Source of the DNA: Novosphingobium clariflavum
Lineage (GTDB): Bacteria > Pseudomonadota > Alphaproteobacteria > Sphingomonadales > Sphingomonadaceae
DNA length: 64,000 bases
Reading direction: 5' to 3'
NCBI RefSeq assembly: GCF_026420865.1
Contig: NZ_JAPCWC010000014.1
Location: forward strand, 34,272 to 98,271
Part shown: in pieces, positions 51,030 to 60,639 of the stretch
Numbering within the stretch: the first letter of the stretch is position 1
Layout: every line of letters begins with the position of its first letter
Program-made: the position numbers and the translations under genes
Notes under the pieces: model-generated
Database searches by the model: none
Told to the model about the DNA's origin: nothing
Seen by the model: only the letters and a program-made list of their open reading frames with translations

Positions 51030-52114
51030 CTGGTGCTGCGCCCACCGGCCGGCTCCTTCTCAAGGATGCCGCGCCGGAGCAAATCGTTGATGTCGCGCAA
51101 GGCGGTATCGGACGATGCCTTGGTGATCGCCGCCCATTTGGCATTGGTCAACTTGCCCTCGAAGCCGTCCAGCAGGCGGTTGACGACCTTGCGCTGGCGT
51201 TCGTTCAAGGGCTGGCCCGCGATGGACTCCCAAAACCGCGCCTTGCGCATGACGCTGGCGAGGATGGTTTCAGCGCCATCAAAGGCGCGGTCCAGGCAGC
51301 CGATGAACCACAACAGCCAGGGCGTAATGTCGAGGTCACCCTTCTGCGCCCGCTCCAGCATGTCGTAATAAGCTTTGCGCTCGGTGCGGATTTGCGCGGA
51401 CATGCTGTAGAAGCGCTGCGCGCTTCCCTCGGCGCGCGCCAGCGCGAGGTCGGCGATGGCGCGGGCAATTCGTCCGTTGCCGTCATCGAAGGGGTGGATG
51501 GTGACGAACCATAGGTGCGCGATCCCGGCTTTCAGGACCGGATCCGGCGCGGCTGTCTCGAACCAGTCGAGAAAGCGGGACATGTCCGCGTCGAGCCGCT
51601 CCGATGCGGGGGCTTCATAGTGGACGCGCTCGCGGCCAATCGGCCCCGACACAACCTGCATCGGGCCGGCTTCGGCGGTGCGCCATGCGCCCACGGTGAT
51701 GCGGCTCATACCGCTGCGTCCGGTGGGGAACAGCGCCGCGTGCCAGCCGAACAGCCGTTCGGCAGTCAGCGGCCGCGCATAATTCTGCGTGGCATCGAGC
51801 ATCATTTCGACAACGCCCTCGACGTTGCGATCCGCTTCCACCAAACCGCCGATGTCCATGCCGAGACGGCGGGCGATGGAGGAGCGCACCTGCTCCCTGT
51901 CCAGCACTTCGCCCTCGATTTCGCTGGATTTGATAACGTCTTCGGTGAGCGCTTGAAGCACGGCTTCTTCGCGCAGCGGGAAGCCAAGCGCCTCCATATG
52001 CCCGATCAACCGCCCCTGTCGGTGGCGCACGGCGGCGAGCGGCTGGGCAAGCTGCTCGTCGCTCCAGCGCAGGTTCGGCCAGTCCGGCAGTTCGTGGATA
52101 TAGGTCATATTCAC
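51002..52114 (-). CDS. Fic-family AMP-transferase with HTH domain
   Basis: A 370-residue protein. An N-terminal DUF4172-like region (WPNLRWSDEQLAQPLAAVRH) carries the inhibitory motif SSEIEG of class II Fic proteins. The Fic core has IHPFDDGNGRIARAI (~residue 207). The C-terminus is a winged helix (RQRKVVNRLLDGF... ALRDINDLLRRGILE). Fic enzymes transfer AMP to target proteins. The HTH and the palindromes upstream suggest self-regulation. The gene lies backwards between the RHH gene and trbB, splitting a normally continuous transfer region, so it is probably inserted cargo. The start is GTG 52114 or ATG 52108. Confidence 0.9.
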   Translation of the reverse strand: MNMTYIHELPDWPNLRWSDEQLAQPLAAVRHRQGRLIGHMEALGFPLREEAVLQALTEDVIKSSEIEGEVLDREQVRSSIARRLGMDIGGLVEADRNVEGVVEMMLDATQNYARPLTAERLFGWHAALFPTGRSGMSRITVGAWRTAEAGPMQVVSGPIGRERVHYEAPASERLDADMSRFLDWFETAAPDPVLKAGIAHLWFVTIHPFDDGNGRIARAIADLALARAEGSAQRFYSMSAQIRTERKAYYDMLERAQKGDLDITPWLLWFIGCLDRAFDGAETILASVMRKARFWESIAGQPLNERQRKVVNRLLDGFEGKLTNAKWAAITKASSDTALRDINDLLRRGILEKEPAGGRSTSYSLVLPVS

Positions 52115-52207
52115 CGCACTTTCTGCGGCGAATATAGCAATTATTCACCGCGAAGGGCAAGGATATTCACCGCATGTCATGCGGCGAATAAGGCGGCTAT
52201 TCCCCGC
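52107..52207 (-). promoter_or_regulatory. Repeated palindromic operators at the fic promoter
   Basis: Two palindromes of form TATTCACCGCA...TGCGGCGAATA occur at 52107-52135 and 52164-52190; the second is nearly perfect. Extra half-sites lie near 52141-52151 (TTATTCACCGC) and 52199-52207 (ATTCCCCGC). The first palindrome covers the fic start codon. This looks like a multi-site operator for a DNA-binding protein, probably Fic itself through its winged helix. Confidence 0.55.
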
Positions 52208-52518
52208 ATCTATGAGACAGGCGGTTTACGAAACGGTCCAAACGTACAGCCGCACTTAGCATTTCGGCGAATCCCTAAACCACCGGTCAGCGGCGACCAA
52301 CCGATCCGGCGGTTCATAACGCCGAAGGCGTCCTCAAGTGCGATGGCGCGCTGCTTATCCTCGATGCGGCGTTTCAGGTCGCGGCAGCCTACGCCATTTC
52401 CTGTATTACTTCGCCAGCCTGCTATGATCGCAAATCCTTGTTGAATCCGCAGTTTTTCTGCGTCTCTTAATCATCCCCGTCGCGCGGACATTCCTGATCC
52501 GCGCCGGAAACGGGGATC
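52208..52518. other. Intergenic region with possible gene fragment
   Basis: These ~310 bases hold no intact gene. On the minus strand an open stretch (~52240-52435) encodes LKRRIEDKQRAIALEDAFG and ITGGLGIRR-like residues without a start codon, possibly the relic of a gene brought in with fic. The trbB promoter may also lie here. Confidence 0.3.
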
Positions 52519-53505
52519 ATGATGGCATCGAGCTGGACCGATACAGAAGCGAGATCGCGTGGTGCGCGGATGCTGCGCACCGCGATCGGCCCGATGGTCG
52601 GACACTGGCTGACCGATCCCCTGGTCGTCGAAGTCATGCTCAACCCCGACGGTTGCCTGTGGGTGGACCGGCTGGGCACCGGCCTTGCCGATACCGGAAG
52701 GCGGCTGGCTCCTGCCGATGCGGAACGGATCATCCGTCTGGTCGCGCATCATGTCGGCGTCGAGGTTCATGCCCGCAGTCCCCGGGTCTCGGCCGAACTG
52801 CCGGAAACAGGGGAACGGTTCGAAGGGCTGCTGCCGCCGGTCGTGACCGCACCGGCCTTTGCCATCCGCAAGCCTGCCGTCGCGGTGTTTACGCTGGCGG
52901 ACTATGTGGCGGCGGGCATCATGTCCCAGCCCCAAGCCGATGCGCTGCGTACCAGCGTTGCGGATCGGCTGAACATCCTCGTCGCCGGCGGAACCGGCAC
53001 GGGCAAGACGACACTCACCAACGCGCTACTGGCCGAAGTGGCACAGACCAACGATCGCGTGGTCCTGATCGAGGACACACGCGAGCTGCAATGCGCCGCG
53101 CCCAACCTCGTCGCGATGCGGACGAAGGACGGTGTCGCCTCGCTCTCCGATCTCGTTCGCTCATCGCTCCGCCTGCGCCCTGATCGCATCCCCATCGGCG
53201 AAGTGCGCGGCGCGGAAGCGCTCGATCTCCTCAAAGCCTGGGGCACCGGCCATCCCGGCGGCATCGGCACTATCCACGCCGGCAGCGCGCTGGGTGCGCT
53301 GCGCCGGATGGAGCAGCTCATTCAGGAAGCGGTGGTCACCGTGCCACGCGCACTCATCGCGGAGACCATCAACCTCGTCGCCGTGCTGGTCCGCGACGGA
53401 CATGGCCGTCGCCTCGCTGAACTGGCCCGTGTCGATGGGCTCGACCCCGCCTCGGGCGACTATCGCCTCATCGCCCATTCAGCCCCCCAAGGAGAAACCC
53501 TATGA
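52519..53505 (+). CDS. trbB: TrbB, conjugal transfer ATPase (VirB11-like)
   Basis: A 328-residue hexameric secretion ATPase. [20 protein letters not shown] is Walker A (~157-164), [12 protein letters not shown] is the Asp box, [20 protein letters not shown] is Walker B and [24 protein letters not shown] is the His box. It powers pilus assembly and transfer at the inner membrane. It starts the trb operon and overlaps trbC by ATGA. Confidence 0.96.
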   Translation: MMASSWTDTEARSRGARMLRTAIGPMVGHWLTDPLVVEVMLNPDGCLWVDRLGTGLADTGRRLAPADAERIIRLVAHHVGVEVHARSPRVSAELPETGERFEGLLPPVVTAPAFAIRKPAVAVFTLADYVAAGIMSQPQADALRTSVADRLNILVAGGTGTGKTTLTNALLAEVAQTNDRVVLIEDTRELQCAAPNLVAMRTKDGVASLSDLVRSSLRLRPDRIPIGEVRGAEALDLLKAWGTGHPGGIGTIHAGSALGALRRMEQLIQEAVVTVPRALIAETINLVAVLVRDGHGRRLAELARVDGLDPASGDYRLIAHSAPQGETL

Positions 53506-53834
53506 CCCATGCCGTCCGGCGCGGCGCCCGTCGCGCCGCGTTCACCGCTTCTGCAATCTTCGTCACGCTGATGACGGCCGGTCCGGCATATGCCGGCGGC
53601 TCGTCGATGCCCTGGGAAGCACCGCTGCAATCGATCCTCGAATCGATCGAAGGCCCCGTGGCCAAGATCGTCGCGGTGATCATCATCATCGTCACGGGCC
53701 TCAGCCTCGCCTTCGGCGACACCTCGGGCGGGTTCCGGCGGCTGATCCAGATCGTGTTCGGCCTGTCGATCGCCTTTGCCGCCAGCTCCTTCTTCCTCAG
53801 CTTCTTCAGCTTCGGCGGTGGAGCGCTGGTGTGA
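53502..53834 (+). CDS. trbC: TrbC, pilin precursor
   Basis: A 110-residue protein with a signal sequence (cleavage likely after PAYAGG region, residue ~30) and two hydrophobic segments: AKIVAVIIIIVTGLSLAF and IVFGLSIAFAASSFFLSFF. It is the VirB2/TrbC pilin, probably cyclised by TraF. Its stop overlaps the trbD start by one base (TGATG). Confidence 0.92.
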   Translation: MTHAVRRGARRAAFTASAIFVTLMTAGPAYAGGSSMPWEAPLQSILESIEGPVAKIVAVIIIIVTGLSLAFGDTSGGFRRLIQIVFGLSIAFAASSFFLSFFSFGGGALV

Positions 53835-54103
53835 TGAACGGCGCAGACGACATTCCTGGCTACTACGCGCCCGTCCATCGGGCGCTGTCGGAGCCAATCC
53901 TGCTCGGCGGTGCGCCGCGCAGCCTTGCCATCGTCAACGGCACGCTCGCCGGCGCCATCGGCCTGGGCTTGCGCCTGTGGATCGCCGGCCTCGCGCTCTG
54001 GGCGATCGGCCATGCGCTGTCGGTCTGGGCGGCGCGGCGCGATCCGCAGTTCGTCGATGTCGCCCGCCGCCACCTCAAATATCCGGCCTGGATGCGGCCA
54101 TGA
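53834..54103 (+). CDS. trbD: TrbD, VirB3-like membrane protein
   Basis: An 89-residue protein with the TrbD pattern: GYYAPVHRALSEPILLGGAP, then a hydrophobic hairpin (GTLAGAIGLGL, IAGLALWAIGHALSVW) and RRDPQFVDVARRHLKYP. It is an inner-membrane part of the transfer channel and associates with TrbE. It overlaps trbE by ATGA. Confidence 0.93.
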   Translation: MNGADDIPGYYAPVHRALSEPILLGGAPRSLAIVNGTLAGAIGLGLRLWIAGLALWAIGHALSVWAARRDPQFVDVARRHLKYPAWMRP

Positions 54104-56589
54104 TGAATTTGTCCGAATATCGTTCCAAGGCCGCTTGCCTTGCCGATTTTCTGCCCTGGGTCGCACTGGTGGCGCCGGGGGTGGTGCTGAACAAGGACGG
54201 ATCGTTCCAGCGCACGGCGCGCTTTCGCGGTCCAGATCTCGACAGCGCCACGCCCGCCGAACTGGTTTCGGTGACCGCGCGACTGAACAATGCGCTGCGC
54301 CGTCTCGGTTCCGGCTGGGCCGTGTTCGTGGAGGCACAGCGCGTTCCCGCGCTGGACTATCCGGACAGTGTGTTTCCCGATCCGGTCTCGGCACTCGTCG
54401 ATATGGAGCGAGCCGAGCAGTTCCGGGAAGCGGGCAGCCATTTCGAGAGCGGCTATTATCTGACCCTTCTCTGGATGCCGCCTGCCGAGGAGGCCGCGCG
54501 CGCGGAGAACTGGCTCTATGAAGGCCGTTCGGGCAGCGGCGTCGATCCGCATGAGCAACTGGCGGGCTTCGTCGATCGGACGAACCGGGTGCTCCATCTG
54601 GTCGAAGGCTTCATGCCCGAGGTGGGCTGGCTCGATGACGCTGAAACACTGACCTATCTGCATTCATGCGTATCGACCAAGCGCCAGCGCGTGCGAGTGC
54701 CCGAGGCGCCCATGTATCTCGATGCGCTGCTCACCGATGAGGGTCTGACCGGCGGGCTCGAGCCGAAGCTGGGCGAGCACCATCTGCGCATGGCTACAGT
54801 CACCGGCTTTCCAACGGCGACCTTTCCGGGGCTGCTCGACGAGTTGAATCGCTTAGCCTTCCCCTATCGCTGGTCGACCCGGGCGATCATGCTCGACAAG
54901 ACCGACGCCACCAAATTGCTGACCAGGATCCGGCGCCAGTGGTTCGCCAAGCGCAAGAGCGTCGCCGCGATCCTGAAAGAGGTGATGACCAACGAGGCGT
55001 CGGTGCTGACCGACACCGATGCGTCGAACAAGGCGGCCGATGCGGACCTCGCTTTGCAGGAGCTGGGCGCGGACCATTCGGGCATCGCCTATGTGACCGC
55101 GACCGTGACGGTATGGGATCGCGATCCCGCATTGGCGGCCGAGAAGCTGCGGCTGGTCGAGAAGATCCTCCAGGGCCGCGACTTCACGGCGACAATCGAG
55201 GGCATGAACGCGATCGAGGCCTGGCTGGGTTCGTTGCCCGGCCATGTATACGCAAATGTTCGCCAGCCTCCGATTTCCACGCTCAATCTCGCCCACCTGA
55301 TCCCCCTGTCAGCGGTGTGGGCGGGGGCGGAACGGGATGAGCATTTCGGTGACGCCCCCTTGCTTTACGGCAAGACCGAAGGCTCGACCCCGTTCCGTCT
55401 TTCGCTTCATGTCGGCGATGTCGGCCATACGCTGATCGTCGGGCCGACGGGCGCCGGCAAGTCGGTGCTGCTGGCGCAGATGGCGATGCAGTTCCGCCGC
55501 TATGCCGAGAGCCAGATCTTCGCCTTCGACTTCGGCGGCTCGATCCGGGCGGCAGCGATCGCCTGTGGCGGTGACTGGCAGGATCTTGGCGGCGCGTTGC
55601 ATGACCGGGACGGTGGTGAGGGCGTGACCCTGCAACCGCTCGCTCGGATCGACGATCCGGGTGAGCGTGCCTGGGCTGCGGAATGGCTCGCTGCCATTCT
55701 TGCCAGTGAAGGCGTCACGGTCGATCCCGCCGCCAAGGAGCATCTGTGGACCGCGCTCGGCTCACTCGCCTCGGCGCCGCCGTCCGAACGCACGCTCACA
55801 GGGCTGGCGGTGCTTCTGCAAAGCCAGGAACTGAAGCAGGCGCTCGCGCCATATTGTGTCGGCGGTCCCTGGGGGCGGCTGCTCGACGCCGAGACTGAAC
55901 ATCTGGGCGAGGCAAGCTTCCAGGCGTTCGAGACCGAAGGGCTGATCGGCGCGGCCTCTGCCGCCGCGGTGCTCGCCTATCTCTTCCATCGGATCGAAGG
56001 CCGGCTCGACGGACGCCCCACGCTCATCATCATCGACGAGGGCTGGCTGGTGCTCGACAGCCCGGCCTTTGCCGCGCAGCTTCGCGAATGGCTGAAGACC
56101 CTGCGCAAGAAGAATGCATCGGTCATCTTCGCGACCCAGAGCCTCGCCGACATCGAAACGTCGAGCATTGCGCCCGCCATCATCGAAAGCTGCCCGACGC
56201 GCATCTTCCTCCCCAATGAGCGCGCCGCCGAGCCGCAAATCTCACGCGTATATGAGCGGTTCGGGCTCAACGCCCGGCAGATCGAGATATTGAGCCGGGC
56301 AACGCCCAAGCGCGATTATTATTGCCAGTCGCGGCGCGGCAACCGGCTGTTCGAGCTGGGCCTGGGCGAGGTCGCGCTCGCCTTCGCGGCCGCATCGTCA
56401 AAGTCCGACCAGCTCCGCATCGGCGAGCTCGTCGCCAAGCATGGGACGCACGCCTTCGCCGCCCATTGGCTCAGGCAACGCGGCCTCGACTGGGCTGCCG
56501 CCCTGCTGCCCGAACCCGATCCGCTGACAACATCCATCCCGAGCGACGAGCTTTTGCTGCCGCTCGATCCCGAGGAGTTACGCTCATGA
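54100..56589 (+). CDS. trbE: TrbE, VirB4-like transfer ATPase
   Basis: An 829-residue protein starting MMNLSEYRSKAACLADFLPW. The CagE/VirB4 N-terminal region is followed by Walker A VGPTGAGKSVLLAQM (~450) and Walker B LIIIDEGWLVLDSP (~645), then FATQSLADIE. It energises channel and pilus assembly. It overlaps trbJ by ATGA. Confidence 0.96.
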   Translation: MMNLSEYRSKAACLADFLPWVALVAPGVVLNKDGSFQRTARFRGPDLDSATPAELVSVTARLNNALRRLGSGWAVFVEAQRVPALDYPDSVFPDPVSALVDMERAEQFREAGSHFESGYYLTLLWMPPAEEAARAENWLYEGRSGSGVDPHEQLAGFVDRTNRVLHLVEGFMPEVGWLDDAETLTYLHSCVSTKRQRVRVPEAPMYLDALLTDEGLTGGLEPKLGEHHLRMATVTGFPTATFPGLLDELNRLAFPYRWSTRAIMLDKTDATKLLTRIRRQWFAKRKSVAAILKEVMTNEASVLTDTDASNKAADADLALQELGADHSGIAYVTATVTVWDRDPALAAEKLRLVEKILQGRDFTATIEGMNAIEAWLGSLPGHVYANVRQPPISTLNLAHLIPLSAVWAGAERDEHFGDAPLLYGKTEGSTPFRLSLHVGDVGHTLIVGPTGAGKSVLLAQMAMQFRRYAESQIFAFDFGGSIRAAAIACGGDWQDLGGALHDRDGGEGVTLQPLARIDDPGERAWAAEWLAAILASEGVTVDPAAKEHLWTALGSLASAPPSERTLTGLAVLLQSQELKQALAPYCVGGPWGRLLDAETEHLGEASFQAFETEGLIGAASAAAVLAYLFHRIEGRLDGRPTLIIIDEGWLVLDSPAFAAQLREWLKTLRKKNASVIFATQSLADIETSSIAPAIIESCPTRIFLPNERAAEPQISRVYERFGLNARQIEILSRATPKRDYYCQSRRGNRLFELGLGEVALAFAAASSKSDQLRIGELVAKHGTHAFAAHWLRQRGLDWAAALLPEPDPLTTSIPSDELLLPLDPEELRS

Positions 56590-57308
56590 AGAAATATCCG
56601 CTTAGCCGCGCCTTGCTGGCTGGCGCTATCGCATTGTCCGTCACCGGCACGATGACTGCCGTTCCGGCGCATGCGCAATTCGGTTTCGGCGGCATCGTCT
56701 ATGACCCGACCAACTATGCGTCGAACGTCCTGCAGGCGGCCCGCGCGCTGCAACAGATCAACAATCAAATCCAGCAGATCCAGAACCAGGCGACCAGCCT
56801 CATCAACGAGGCGAAGAATCTCGCCAGCCTGCCGGTCTCGACGCTTTCGACCTTGCAGAACCAGGTCAACCAGACCCGGCAGTTGCTGAGCCAGGCCCAG
56901 CGCATCGCCTATGATATGCAGAGCATCCAGCAGGCGTTCGAAGGCCGCTACAAGGGCAATGCGCTCACCGGCGACCATGCCCAGATGGTCGCCAATGCCA
57001 ATGCGCGCTGGGAGGACAGCGTCGGGGCGCTCGAGGATGCGCTGCGCGTGCAGGCGGGCGTGGTCGGCAATTTGGGCGGCACCCGCGCGTCGATCGACAC
57101 TCTGGTCGGCGCCAGCCAGTCGGCGAGCGGCGCTTTGCAGGCGGCGCAGGCCGGCAACCAGCTTCTCGCGCTCCAGTCGCAGCAGCTTGCCGACCTCACC
57201 GCCGCGGTCGCCGCGCAGGGCCGCGCCCAGGCGCTCGAATCCGCGCGCAACGCTGCGATCGAAGCCGAGGCACGCGAACGGTTCCGCCGCTTCCGGGGCA
57301 AGAACTGA
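56586..57308 (+). CDS. trbJ: TrbJ, VirB5-like pilus component
   Basis: A 240-residue exported protein. A signal peptide ends around PAHAQF (residue ~31), followed by YDPTNYASNVLQAARALQQI and long coiled-coil-forming helices rich in Gln and Ala. VirB5/TrbJ proteins sit at the pilus tip or in the periplasm and help contact the recipient. Confidence 0.92.
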   Translation: MKKYPLSRALLAGAIALSVTGTMTAVPAHAQFGFGGIVYDPTNYASNVLQAARALQQINNQIQQIQNQATSLINEAKNLASLPVSTLSTLQNQVNQTRQLLSQAQRIAYDMQSIQQAFEGRYKGNALTGDHAQMVANANARWEDSVGALEDALRVQAGVVGNLGGTRASIDTLVGASQSASGALQAAQAGNQLLALQSQQLADLTAAVAAQGRAQALESARNAAIEAEARERFRRFRGKN

Positions 57309-57309
57309 C

Positions 57310-57558
57310 ATGAGCCGCACGGCGAAGATCGCAGCGGCCGGCGCGCTTGGCGGGCTGTTCATGGCTCTGACGATCGGCATCACGCTCCGCGAGGACCGCC
57401 ACGTCGAGACAGTCATCGTCCCGGCGGACGAGAGCGCAGCCGATCCACAGACACGCGATCTTCGCCGCTGCCGCACGCTCACCATGCCCGACAGCGGCTG
57501 CGAGGCGGCATGGGAAGAAAAGCGCCGCCGCTTCTATCGCAAGGAGGACCGGCCGTGA
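57310..57558 (+). CDS. trbK: TrbK-like putative entry exclusion protein
   Basis: An 82-residue protein with an N-terminal membrane segment (AAAGALGGLFMALTIGITL) and the conserved RRCRTLTMPDSGCEAAWEEKRRRFY block of the alternative TrbK family. It lacks the lipobox of IncP TrbK. It lies between trbJ and trbL and overlaps trbL by GTGA. It may block entry of related elements, by analogy with TrbK. Confidence 0.8.
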   Translation: MSRTAKIAAAGALGGLFMALTIGITLREDRHVETVIVPADESAADPQTRDLRRCRTLTMPDSGCEAAWEEKRRRFYRKEDRP

Positions 57559-58931
57559 ACGACACCGGCGTTATCGACACCTTCCTCGGCGTCTTCACCG
57601 GCTATATCGACAGCGGGTTCGGCCTGCTTGGCGGCGAGGTCGCCTTTCTGTCCTCGACCCTGATCGTAATCGATGTGACCATCGCCGCGCTGTTCTGGGC
57701 CTGGGGCGCCGACGAGGATGTGCTTCAGAGGCTGGTGAAGAAGACACTCTATATCGGCGTCTTCGCTTACATCATCGGCAATTTCTCGAGTCTCGCCACG
57801 ATCCTGTTCGACAGCTTCGCCGGGCTCGGTCTCAAGGCTTCGGGCGGCGGGATGGCGCTCGCCGATTTCATGAAACCCGGCACGGTCGCCGCGACCGGCC
57901 TTGATGCCGGCGCGCCGCTGCTCGACGCGACCGAGGATCTGGTCGGGCCGGTCGGCCTCTTCACCAATTTCCCCGAGATCATGATCCTGCTCGTCGCCTG
58001 GCTGATCGTGGTGCTGGCCTTCTTCGTGCTCGCCATCCAGGTGTTCGTCACCATCATCGAGTTCAAGCTGGTGACGCTCGCCGGCTTCGTGCTGCTGCCC
58101 TTCGCCTTCTTCAATCGCACCGCCTTCATGGCCGAGAAGGTGCTGGGCCATGTCATCTCGTCGGGCGTCAAGGTGCTGGTGCTGGCGGTCATTACCGGCA
58201 TCGGCACGACGCTGTTCACCCAGTTCACCAATGCCGGTGTCGGCGCCGAACCCGACATCGAACAGGTCATGGCGATCGCGCTCGGCGCATTGACGCTGCT
58301 CGGGCTCGGGATCTTCGGCCCCGGGATCGCCAATGGCATCGTCGCCGGGGGTCCGCAGCTCGGCGCCGGCGCTGCTGCCGGAACGGCGCTTGTTGCGGGC
58401 GCTTCGCTGGCCGGCGGTGCCGCGGGCGCAAAGCTTGCAGCCGGCGCGGCCGGTTCCGCGGTTGCGGCGGGTGGCAGGGCGACCGCCGCGACCGCCAGCG
58501 GTGCCGCCCGTGCCTCCGGCGCCGCGGCTGCCGCCTACAGCATGGGCTCGTTGGGCAAGACCGGCGCCAGCGCCGTTGCCGGTGGGATGGCCGCTACGGG
58601 AGAGGCCGCGCTTGCCAGTGCCGGCAGGGCCGCCGTCTCGCCCTTGCGCAAGATGGCCGACAAGGCTGGGCAGGCATTGCGGTCGAACTTTCGTAGCGGC
58701 GCGCGCTCCACATTCGGAGTGGCGCCGGAAGGCCCGGCTGCTCCGGCTGCCGCCGCTCCTGCGGGGTCTGGAGCGGGAACGGCGTCTTCATCGAGCGGAC
58801 CGCCCTCCTGGGCGAAAGCCATGAAGCATCGCCAGGCCATGACGCAGGGCGCGACCATGGCGACGCACACCCTCAAGGGCGGCGACAGCCACGGCGGCGG
58901 CAACGGACCCGACGTCTCCGACAAGAGCTGA
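57555..58931 (+). CDS. trbL: TrbL, VirB6-like polytopic membrane protein
   Basis: A 458-residue protein starting at GTG. The first ~290 residues hold about six membrane segments (for example IMILLVAWLIVVLAFFVLAI and ALGALTLLGLGIFGPGIANG) as in VirB6/TrbL. The C-terminal ~160 residues are Ala/Gly-rich low-complexity sequence, typically cytoplasmic or periplasmic and variable. It forms part of the inner-membrane channel. Confidence 0.93.
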   Translation: MNDTGVIDTFLGVFTGYIDSGFGLLGGEVAFLSSTLIVIDVTIAALFWAWGADEDVLQRLVKKTLYIGVFAYIIGNFSSLATILFDSFAGLGLKASGGGMALADFMKPGTVAATGLDAGAPLLDATEDLVGPVGLFTNFPEIMILLVAWLIVVLAFFVLAIQVFVTIIEFKLVTLAGFVLLPFAFFNRTAFMAEKVLGHVISSGVKVLVLAVITGIGTTLFTQFTNAGVGAEPDIEQVMAIALGALTLLGLGIFGPGIANGIVAGGPQLGAGAAAGTALVAGASLAGGAAGAKLAAGAAGSAVAAGGRATAATASGAARASGAAAAAYSMGSLGKTGASAVAGGMAATGEAALASAGRAAVSPLRKMADKAGQALRSNFRSGARSTFGVAPEGPAAPAAAAPAGSGAGTASSSSGPPSWAKAMKHRQAMTQGATMATHTLKGGDSHGGGNGPDVSDKS

Positions 58932-58951
58932 ATTCTCGAAAGGACAACTGC

Positions 58952-59635
58952 ATGTTCCGACGCCCCTCCATCCGCTACGGCCAATCGCCCGAGCCGGTCA
59001 CGCCCTATCAGCGTGCCGCGCAGGTCTGGGACGATCGGATCGGCTCTGCGCGCGCCGCGGCGAAGAACTGGCGGCTCGCCTTTTTCGGATGCCTCGTGCT
59101 TTCGGGCGGATTGTCTGCCGGCCTCGTTTGGCAATCGGCGCGGGGGCATATCACCCCCTGGGTGGTCGAGGTCGACAAGCTGGGTGCGGCGCAGGCCGTT
59201 GCGCCCGCCGACGTCGATTATCGCCCGACCGATCCGCAGATCGCGTTCCATCTCGCGCGCTTCATCGAAGAAGTGCGTTCGGTGCCCGCCGATCCGATCG
59301 TGCTGCGTCAGAACTGGCTGCGCGCCTATGATTTTACTACCGACAAGGGCGGGCTCGCGCTCAACGATTATGCGCGCAGCAACGATCCTTTCGCACTGGT
59401 CGGCAAGATGCAGGTCGCGGTCGATGTGTCGAGCGTGATCCGCGCCTCGAACGATAGCTTCCGGGTCGCCTGGACCGAGCGGCGCTATCAGGATGGTGCG
59501 CTTGCCGAGACCTCGCGCTGGTCTGCGATCCTCACCGTCACCGTCCAGACTCCGCGCACGCCCGACGGCCTGCGGAAGAACCCGCTGGGCGTGTTCGTCA
59601 ATGCCCTCAACTGGTCGAAGGAACTCAGCCAATGA
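58952..59635 (+). CDS. trbF: TrbF, VirB8-like channel protein
   Basis: A 227-residue bitopic inner-membrane protein: one membrane segment (LAFFGCLVLSGGLSAGLVW, ~residues 45-63), then a periplasmic NTF2-like VirB8 domain with PWVVEVDKLG, FIEEVRSVPADP and NPLGVFVNALNWSKEL. GAAAGGA precedes the ATG. It overlaps trbG by ATGA. Confidence 0.94.
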   Translation: MFRRPSIRYGQSPEPVTPYQRAAQVWDDRIGSARAAAKNWRLAFFGCLVLSGGLSAGLVWQSARGHITPWVVEVDKLGAAQAVAPADVDYRPTDPQIAFHLARFIEEVRSVPADPIVLRQNWLRAYDFTTDKGGLALNDYARSNDPFALVGKMQVAVDVSSVIRASNDSFRVAWTERRYQDGALAETSRWSAILTVTVQTPRTPDGLRKNPLGVFVNALNWSKELSQ

Positions 59636-60639
59636 GACAGATTCCATTTTGCAAGGCTGTTCCCGCCTTGCTGATCTCCGCGTCCGCGCTTGGTGCCTGC
59701 ACAACGACGTCGGCGAAGCCGCGCGCCGTCGTTGTGGAAGCCCCGCGTGAAGTGTTGGCGACCCCGGAACCGGAGCGCGCCGTGCAGGTTGTGGCCATCC
59801 CCGAGCCGCTGCCGCTTGCCGGCCAGTTGAAGCCGCTCGGGAACGGCGCGCCGGTATCGGAACCGGAGGATCCGCGCCGCCGTGTGGGCGCCGCCAATGT
59901 CGCCGCCCGCGTGGAGCCCAGCCGCGACGGCTATGTGAACGCGATCCAGCAATATCCCTGGGCCGATGGCGCGCTCTATCAGGTCTATGCCGCTCCCGGC
60001 CAGGTGACGGACATCGCGCTTCAGGAAGGCGAACAGCTTGTAGGCCCAGGGCCGGTCGCGGCCGGTGACACCGTGCGCTGGATCATCGGCGACACGGTGA
60101 GCGGAACTGGTCCGACGGCGCGCGTGCATATCCTCGCGAAGCCCACCCGACCGGACATTGCCACGAATCTGATCATCAATACCGACCGGCGCACCTATCA
60201 TCTGGAACTGCGTGCGACGCCCTCCACCTGGATGGCCTCGGTGTCGTGGACCTATCCGCAAGATCAGCTCATCGCGCTGCGGACCGCCGAAACCGAGCGG
60301 GCGCGCAATACGCCGCTGGCTTCGGGTGTGGACCTCACCGCCCTCAATTTTCGCTATCGGATCGATGGCGACAGGCCCGACTGGCGGCCGGTGCGCGTGT
60401 TCGACGATGGCCGGCAGATCTTCATCGAGTTTGCCGAGGGCGTGGAGCGCACGGACATGCCGCCGCTGTTCGTCACCGGCGACACCGGCCCTACCGAGCT
60501 GGTCAATTATCGCGTGGTGGGCCGCTATATGATCGTCGACCGGCTCTTTTCCCGTGCCGAACTGCGGCTCGCTTCGGGCAAACGAGAGGCAAAGGTCAGC
60601 ATCGAGCGCGAAAGCCCGCGCCGTAAGGGCCGGTCATGA
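59632..60639 (+). CDS. trbG: TrbG, VirB9-like protein
   Basis: A 335-residue exported protein with a lipoprotein-like N-terminus (ISASALGACTTT, lipobox Cys at ~23), and a VirB9/CagX domain: IQQYPWADGALYQVYAAPGQVTDI, LQEGEQL, WIIGDTVSG, TNLIINTDRRTYHLEL and DGRQIFIEF. It forms the outer-membrane core with TrbI. Confidence 0.94.
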   Translation: MRQIPFCKAVPALLISASALGACTTTSAKPRAVVVEAPREVLATPEPERAVQVVAIPEPLPLAGQLKPLGNGAPVSEPEDPRRRVGAANVAARVEPSRDGYVNAIQQYPWADGALYQVYAAPGQVTDIALQEGEQLVGPGPVAAGDTVRWIIGDTVSGTGPTARVHILAKPTRPDIATNLIINTDRRTYHLELRATPSTWMASVSWTYPQDQLIALRTAETERARNTPLASGVDLTALNFRYRIDGDRPDWRPVRVFDDGRQIFIEFAEGVERTDMPPLFVTGDTGPTELVNYRVVGRYMIVDRLFSRAELRLASGKREAKVSIERESPRRKGRS

